From NCBI GenBank assembly GCA_900547405.1, contig URGL01000053.1:1-18492 (forward strand): a stretch of 18,492 bases of DNA. Reading direction: 5' to 3'. The position numbers were made by a program, and so were the translations under genes. Below the pieces are notes generated by a model. The model searched no databases. It was not told the DNA's origin and was given only the letters and a program-made list of their open reading frames with translations. This document shows positions 13,632 through 18,492 of this stretch, in pieces. How positions within the stretch are numbered: position 1 is the stretch's first letter; the number at the start of each line of letters is the position of its first letter. Source of the stretch: an uncultured Eubacteriales bacterium. Lineage in GTDB: Bacteria > Bacillota > Clostridia > Oscillospirales > Oscillospiraceae.

Positions 13632-16016
13632 ATGAATGATTCCTTGGATACCCGATTTCGCGCGGCTCGAAAGAAATACATAGAGAGCCGCTTTTCCATG
13701 CTCAACGAGATGCAGCGGCAGGCGGTGCTGGCCACCGAGGGGCCGCTGCTTCTGCTGGCAGGCGCCGGTTCCGGCAAAACCACTGTTCTCATCAACCGTA
13801 TCGCCAATATCCTGCGCTATGGCCGCGGAAGTGAGGGAATCGAAATTCCCGGCTTTGTGAAAGAAGAAGACGTGACCTTTTTGGAAAGTCTGCCTCCGGA
13901 GCCCACTGAGGACCAGTGCCGGCGTGCCGACATTCTCTGTGCCCTGGAGCCTGCCAAGCCCTGGAACGTGATTGCCATCACCTTTACCAACAAAGCCGCC
14001 GGGGAATTAAAGGACCGGCTGGAAACCATGCTGGGTGAGTCTGCCGGGGACGTGTGGGCCATGACCTTCCATGCCGCCTGCTGCCGGATTCTCCGCCGAA
14101 ACATCGACCGGATGGGCTATACCTCCAGCTTTACCATCTACGACACCTCAGACTCCGAGCGGCTTATGAAAGAAGTTCTAAAAGATATGAGCCTGGATGA
14201 CAAGACCTTCCCCCCAAAACTGGTGTTGTCCATCATCGGCCGCCAAAAGGATCAGCTGATCTCTCCGGAACAAATGCTGGAAGAGAGCCGCAGCGCCTCG
14301 GATCTGCGGCTGCCGCAAATTGCCAAAGCCTACAAAACCTATCAGCAGCGGCTGAAAGACAACAATGCCCTGGACTTTGACGACATTCTCTATGTCACCG
14401 TAAAGCTTCTTCAGCAGGAGGCGGATGTCCGGGAATATTATCAGCACAAGTTCCAGTATGTTCTGGTTGACGAATATCAGGACACCAACCACGTCCAGTA
14501 CCTACTGACGGCATTGCTGGCCGGGAAGTGGGGCAATATCTGCGTGGTGGGTGACGATGACCAAAGTATCTACCGTTTCCGCGGCGCTACCATCGAGAAT
14601 ATCCTGTCTTTTGAGGAGCAGTACCCCGGGGCCCGGGTCATCCGTCTGGAGCAGAACTACCGGTCTACTCAGGCCATTCTGGATGCCGCCAACGCCGTGA
14701 TTTCTCACAATGTGGGCCGGAAGGGCAAAAAGCTCTGGACCGCAAGACAAGGAGGCAGTCCTATCCTGGTCTACGAAGCTAATGACGAATCCGCTGAAGG
14801 GAACTTTGTGGCAGGGCAGATCCTGGCCGGGTCCCACGGTAAAGATTTTAAGGACTATGCAATCCTTTACCGGACAAACGCACAGTCCAATGCTATGGAA
14901 TATGCGCTGAAGCGCAATGGCATTCCTTATAAGGTCATTGGCGGCACCCGGTTCTTTGACCGGGCGGAAGTCAAGGATATGCTGTCCTATCTCTGCGTCA
15001 TCAACAATCGGTCCGATGATCTGCGCTTGGGCCGAATCATCAACAATCCCCCCAGAGGCCTGGGAGCTAAATCCATCGAGACGGTTCAGCGTCTGGCGGA
15101 AGCAGAAGGGAAGAGCCTGTACAGTGTAATTTCTGATCCCTATAGTTACGCTTCCCTGGAAAAAATTGCCCCAAAGCTGCTGCAATTCAGTGCCCTGATC
15201 GAAGGCCTGGCCCAACTTCTCATTGATGGCATGAGCTTGCCTGAATTTTACGATGAGCTCCTGATCCGTACGGGCTACGCTGATATGCTCTCTGCCAAGC
15301 CTACGGAAGAGAATAGGACACGGCTGGAAAACGTCCGTGAATTAAAATCCAGTATCCACGCCTATATGGCGAACACCGATATGCCCACCTTGGCAGGTTT
15401 CCTGGAGGAGATCGCCCTGTATACAGACCTGGAGCAATACAGTCCCGGAGATGATGCCGTGGTGATGATGACGGTCCATTCCGCCAAAGGCCTGGAGTTC
15501 CCCCATGTGTTTCTGGTTGGATTTGAGGACGGACTGTTCCCTGGCATGCGAGCCATTGGAGACCAGGAGGAAATGGAGGAGGAGCGGCGGCTGTGCTATG
15601 TGGCCATCACCCGGGCCAAGCAGACCCTGACCATCAGCCATGCCCATCAGCGGATGATCTACGGCCGGACCAGCGCCAGCCAGGCCTCCCGCTTTTTAAG
15701 AGAGATCCCTGAGAGCTGCATCGTAAAGCGCGGGGGTTATCACGCTACAGAAGAGCGCCGCCGGGAGCCATACGAGAAGCGGATCACCCGCACCAGCGGG
15801 TATCTTGCCAGCACAGCCCGGGCTGCCAGCGCTCCTTCAGCCCCATTGCCGGACTACAATAAGGGAGACACTGTCATGCACGCAGCCTTTGGAAAAGGCT
15901 TGGTGCTGTCCGTGGTCAAAATGGGGGGAGACGCTCTGCTTGAGGTTGCTTTTGACGACATTGGCACCAAAAAGCTTATGGCAAAAACTGCCAGCGCTCA
16001 CATGAAAAAGCTGTAA
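13632..16016 (+). CDS. pcrA: ATP-dependent DNA helicase, UvrD/PcrA family
   Basis: A 3'-5' superfamily 1 helicase for DNA repair and for clearing replication blocks. The 794-residue protein has Q motif LNEMQRQAV (24-32), Walker A GAGSGKT (44-50), Ia AITFTNKAA (115-123), II DEYQD (280-284), III GDDDQSIYRFRGA (from 307), IV RLEQNYRST, V VHSAKGLEF (615-623), VI CYVAITRAK (655-663), and a C-terminal Tudor-like domain (about 740-794, KGDTVMHAAFGKGLVLSV) that in PcrA contacts RNA polymerase. Between motifs I and Ia there is an extra acidic segment of roughly 45 residues (about 62-108) not found in the standard PcrA. ATG 13632 is chosen because AGGTG lies 5 bases upstream; the in-frame TTG at 13608 and ATG at 13617 lack a site. 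In Bacilli pcrA is commonly followed by ligA; here yunB lies between. Confidence 0.95.
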   Translation: MNDSLDTRFRAARKKYIESRFSMLNEMQRQAVLATEGPLLLLAGAGSGKTTVLINRIANILRYGRGSEGIEIPGFVKEEDVTFLESLPPEPTEDQCRRADILCALEPAKPWNVIAITFTNKAAGELKDRLETMLGESAGDVWAMTFHAACCRILRRNIDRMGYTSSFTIYDTSDSERLMKEVLKDMSLDDKTFPPKLVLSIIGRQKDQLISPEQMLEESRSASDLRLPQIAKAYKTYQQRLKDNNALDFDDILYVTVKLLQQEADVREYYQHKFQYVLVDEYQDTNHVQYLLTALLAGKWGNICVVGDDDQSIYRFRGATIENILSFEEQYPGARVIRLEQNYRSTQAILDAANAVISHNVGRKGKKLWTARQGGSPILVYEANDESAEGNFVAGQILAGSHGKDFKDYAILYRTNAQSNAMEYALKRNGIPYKVIGGTRFFDRAEVKDMLSYLCVINNRSDDLRLGRIINNPPRGLGAKSIETVQRLAEAEGKSLYSVISDPYSYASLEKIAPKLLQFSALIEGLAQLLIDGMSLPEFYDELLIRTGYADMLSAKPTEENRTRLENVRELKSSIHAYMANTDMPTLAGFLEEIALYTDLEQYSPGDDAVVMMTVHSAKGLEFPHVFLVGFEDGLFPGMRAIGDQEEMEEERRLCYVAITRAKQTLTISHAHQRMIYGRTSASQASRFLREIPESCIVKRGGYHATEERRREPYEKRITRTSGYLASTARAASAPSAPLPDYNKGDTVMHAAFGKGLVLSVVKMGGDALLEVAFDDIGTKKLMAKTASAHMKKL

Positions 16017-16064
16017 TAGCCTCTGCTTCTCCGGCATAGCCTTTCCCATAGGGGAGGGGTGGCC

Positions 16065-16733
16065 GTGAGACGCTTTGGGAAAAGGCTATTGCTGCGTCTG
16101 GCCATTGTGGCTATTTTGGCCCTGGTGGGACTGCTGATCTTTCGAAGCCTTTTTCAGGATACGCTCCAGGAGCTGGCCCAGAGTCAGGTGAAAAACGCCA
16201 CCTCAGACCTGACCAATGACGCTCTGACAGAGCTTTTGGAGCAGGACGCCATTGCCTACGACCGGATCGTCTACTTCGAAAAGGACCTGAACGGAAAAAT
16301 CACCGCCATGAAAACCAATATTTTGGAGGTCAATCGGCTGAAAGCCAAAATTCTGGCGCTGGTCAACCAAAGAATATTGGAGCTGGATACCTCCCAGTTG
16401 GGCATTCCAATCGGCAGCTTGGTTTTTCCGGAGTTCTTTTCCGGAAAGGGCTTCCGCATTCCGGTGCATATTTTATCTATCCGCAATTCAGATGCCGATT
16501 TTTCCAGTTCCTTTCGTCAGGCAGGGATCAATCAGACGCTCCACTGCCTGACATTAGAGATTGAAGTGGACGCCAGCACCCTGGTGCTGGGTAAAATTGA
16601 GCAGTTTTCTGTTTCCAGCCAAGTAGCCGTGGCGGAAACCATCATCGTCGGAGACGTGCCGGACACGTTCTTCCACACAGGAGGCAATTATGGAACCACA
16701 GAAGAGAATACAGGATCTGACGGCACTGCTTAA
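16065..16733 (+). CDS. yunB: YunB-family sporulation protein
   Basis: A 222-residue protein with a basic N-terminus, one membrane helix (about residues 8-29) and an extracytoplasmic domain. The block IPIGSLVFPEFFSGKG...IPVHILSIRNSDADF...FRQAGINQTLHCLTLEIEVD...QVAVAETIIVGDVPDTFF is the YunB signature as remembered from the Bacillus and Clostridia family, whose members are made in the mother cell under sigma-E and are needed for proper spore formation; their biochemical role is unknown. Start: GTG 16065 is 7 bases after GGGGAGG (16051-16057), while GTG 16059, the first in frame, is only one base from it. The gene begins 49 bases after the pcrA stop and its last 44 bases overlap ligA in a different frame, so the C-terminal tail GGNYGTTEENTGSDGTA is the part constrained by two genes. 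Confidence 0.88.
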   Translation: MRRFGKRLLLRLAIVAILALVGLLIFRSLFQDTLQELAQSQVKNATSDLTNDALTELLEQDAIAYDRIVYFEKDLNGKITAMKTNILEVNRLKAKILALVNQRILELDTSQLGIPIGSLVFPEFFSGKGFRIPVHILSIRNSDADFSSSFRQAGINQTLHCLTLEIEVDASTLVLGKIEQFSVSSQVAVAETIIVGDVPDTFFHTGGNYGTTEENTGSDGTA

Positions 16734-18442
16734 CGAGGCGGGTTACCGGTACTATGTGCTGGACGATCCCACCTTGCCAGACTTTGAATATGACCGGCTC
16801 CTGCGGGAGCTGGAGAACTTGGAAAAGACGTATCCTGAGTATGTCTTGCCGGATTCCCCCACCAAACGGGTGGGAGGCCAGGCAGTGAATACGTTCGGGG
16901 AGGTGACCCATGCGGTGCCTCTTATGAGCTTGCAGGACGTGTTTAGCATGGAAGAACTGGAGGATTTCTTAAATCGAACCCAAGAAGCTATGCCCAACGC
17001 CGCCTACTCTGTTGAGCCGAAAATCGATGGTCTCTCCGTGGCCCTGGAATACGAGGACGGCCGTTTTGTCCGTGGCGCTACCCGGGGAGACGGTGTAGTG
17101 GGGGAGGACGTAACGGAAAACCTGAAAACCATCCGCTCCATCCCTATGACTCTGGAAAACGCCCCTGCCAGGCTCATTGTCCGGGGAGAGGTGTATATGC
17201 CCAAGAAGACCTTTCGCACCCTCAACGCCGCATTGGAAGAAAACGGAGAGAAGACCTTTGCCAATCCAAGAAACGCGGCGGCAGGCTCCCTGCGGCAGAA
17301 AGATCCTAAGGTCACCGCCAAGCGGAAGCTGGATATTCTGGTGTTTAATGTGCAGCTGGCAGAGGGTGTCACCTTCACCAGCCACTGCGAGACCCTGGAA
17401 TATCTGAAAAGCCTCCGCTTTAAGGTCATTCCCTATAAAAAGCTGTCGGACCCCAAGAAAATTGAAGAAGAGATTCTTCGCATCAACGAGGAACGGGAAA
17501 AACTTCCCTGTGACATCGATGGCGGTGTTGTCAAACTGGATGATCTGGCCCAGCGGGAACTGCTGGGTGCCACTGCGAAATTTCCCCGGTGGGCTGTGGC
17601 CTATAAATACCCTCCGGAAGTGAAGTCCACTGTGATAGAGGACATTGTGATTCAGGTGGGCCGCACCGGCGTATTGACCCCCAAGGCTGTAGTAGCGCCC
17701 GTCCGTCTGGCCGGTACCACCGTCACCAACGCCACACTCCATAACCAGGACTTCATTTCTCGCCTGGATGTGCGCATCGGTGATACGGTGCGCATCCGCA
17801 AGGCAGGGGAGATCATCCCGGAGATTCTGGGGGTGGACCTGAGTAAGCGCCCGGAAAACACCAAGCCCTATTTTCTGCCGGACAGATGTCCGGTTTGCGG
17901 GGCAGCGGTGATCCGGGATGAGGATGGTGCTTTCCTGCGCTGCACCGGTGCCGAGTGCCCTGCCCAACTGAGCCGAAACATTGCCCACTTTGTCAGCCGA
18001 GACGCCATGGACATTGATGGCCTTGGCTCAGCCATTGTAGAAAGTCTGATTTCCCAGAAGCTCATCAAATCCCCGGCAGATATCTACTATCTGACTCTGG
18101 AGGAGATTTCCGGCCTCTGGAAGTCCGGCACCACCGCAGCAAAAAAACTGCTTGCCGCCATTGAGGCCAGCAAGCAGCAGGATCTGTCCCGATTGATCTA
18201 TGCATTGGGTATCCGCCAGGTAGGTGTGAAAACCGGCAAGAGCCTGGCTGCCGCCTTCGGCTCCATGGATGCCCTGATGGAAGCCTCTCTGGAAGCGCTT
18301 ACCGCTGTGCCGGACATTGGAGAGATTACCGCTCAAAGCATTTATGAGTGGTTTCGGCAGGACCAATCCCGGCACCTGATTCGTCGGCTCCGGGAGGCTG
18401 GACTGAATTTTGAAAGCAAACGGGTCATTACGGATACCCGTC
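16690..18442 (+). CDS. ligA: NAD-dependent DNA ligase LigA, 3' end missing
   Basis: LigA seals nicks in DNA using NAD+. The reading frame runs off the genomic part of the window and has no stop, so it is partial: about 584 residues of a family length near 660-690. Seen: domain Ia (NEAGYRYYVLDDPTLPDFEYDRLLREL, NAD+ binding), catalytic Lys111 in KIDG, RGDGVVGEDVTEN, IVRGEVYMPK, NPRNAAAGSLRQ, IDGGVVKLD, WAVAYKYPPE (adenylation domain), OB fold (VGRTGVLTPKAVVAPVRLAGTTV), four-Cys zinc finger (Cys400, Cys403, Cys418, Cys423) and helix-hairpin-helix repeats up to the break. The end of the HhH domain and the BRCT domain are absent. ATG 16690 has AGGAGG just upstream and matches the usual LigA N-terminus. 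It overlaps yunB by 44 bases. After 18442 the sequence is adapter and the peptide VSYTHLRAHETPEHLV is not part of LigA. Confidence 0.96.
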
Positions 18443-18492
18443 CTGTCTCTTATACACATCTCCGAGCCCACGAGACTCCTGAGCATCTCGTA
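18443..18492. other. Illumina Nextera adapter contamination at the contig end
   Basis: Bases 18443-18461 are CTGTCTCTTATACACATCT, the 19-base Tn5 mosaic end used in Nextera libraries. They are followed by CCGAGCCCACGAGAC (18462-18476, read-2 adapter), the 8-base index TCCTGAGC (18477-18484) and ATCTCGTA (18485-18492), the start of the P7 flow-cell sequence. This is not genomic DNA and it is not a mobile element. It truncates ligA and creates false peptides in several frames. Confidence 0.98.

Noticed and set aside
16969..17988. Minus-strand open frame of about 339 codons opposite ligA
   Set aside because: Shadow of ligA, whose frame is confirmed by Lys111-IDG and the zinc-finger cysteines.
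18443..18461. Tn5-like mosaic end as evidence for a transposon
   Set aside because: It is followed directly by Illumina read-2 adapter, index and P7 sequence, so it comes from library preparation.
18028..18486. Minus-strand open frame beginning with MLRSLVGSEMCIRDR
   Set aside because: Its first residues are translated from the Nextera adapter and the rest is antisense to ligA.
1..18492. CRISPR array, rRNA, tRNA gene, phage genes or insertion sequence
   Set aside because: No regularly spaced repeats, tRNA cloverleaf with GGTTCGA-type arm, rRNA blocks, transposase or integrase motifs were seen by eye; the only tRNA-related element is the T-box leader.

Overview
The window reads as a short-read assembly contig from a GC-rich, endospore-forming member of the Clostridia, most probably an Oscillospiraceae (Flavonifractor/Oscillibacter-like) gut bacterium. 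The basis is a spoIIAA-spoIIAB-sigF operon, a YunB-type sporulation gene, a type III glutamine synthetase, a T-box-controlled valS, and protein wording typical of that group. The family name is inference; no search was run. Both ends are cut. The left end starts inside the glutamine synthetase gene. The last 50 bases (18443-18492) are not genomic: they are Illumina Nextera adapter sequence fused to the truncated ligA.

Layout. (1) 1-3583: 3'-part of a type III glutamine synthetase (+) and a full eukaryotic-type glycogen branching enzyme (-), converging on a hairpin at 1497-1534. (2) 3739-6492: a promoter followed by a polytopic GT-C-like membrane protein and a membrane-anchored family 2 glycosyltransferase, ending at a terminator; these probably form a lipid-linked sugar synthesis and transfer pair. 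(3) 6499-7934: an AT-rich accessory patch on the minus strand, with a Phd/YefM-type antitoxin whose stop codon overlaps the start of a GNAT acetyltransferase gene (ATGA), next to the 5' remnant of an ECF sigma factor gene on the plus strand. (4) 7955-8884: a second membrane-anchored family 2 glycosyltransferase (-), divergent from (5) 8967-11891: a promoter, a complete Val-type T-box riboswitch and valS. (6) 11938-12026: a promoter-like sequence followed closely by a strong terminator, with no gene between. (7) 12103-18442: spoIIAA, spoIIAB and sigF (coupled by ATGA overlaps), then pcrA, yunB and ligA, all on the plus strand.

How the genes work together. SpoIIAA and SpoIIAB are the anti-anti-sigma and anti-sigma factors controlling the forespore sigma factor SigF encoded last in the trio. 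PcrA and LigA are DNA-repair and replication housekeeping enzymes that are often neighbours in Firmicutes; here a sporulation gene (yunB) lies between them and overlaps the start of ligA. The three glycosyltransferase genes probably act on undecaprenyl-phosphate-linked sugars for envelope decoration; acceptor and sugar cannot be read from sequence.

The most interesting candidate for something new is the translationally coupled antitoxin-GNAT pair, where an acetyltransferase occupies the place usually held by a RelE/ParE-type toxin. The rest is mostly well-understood core genome.
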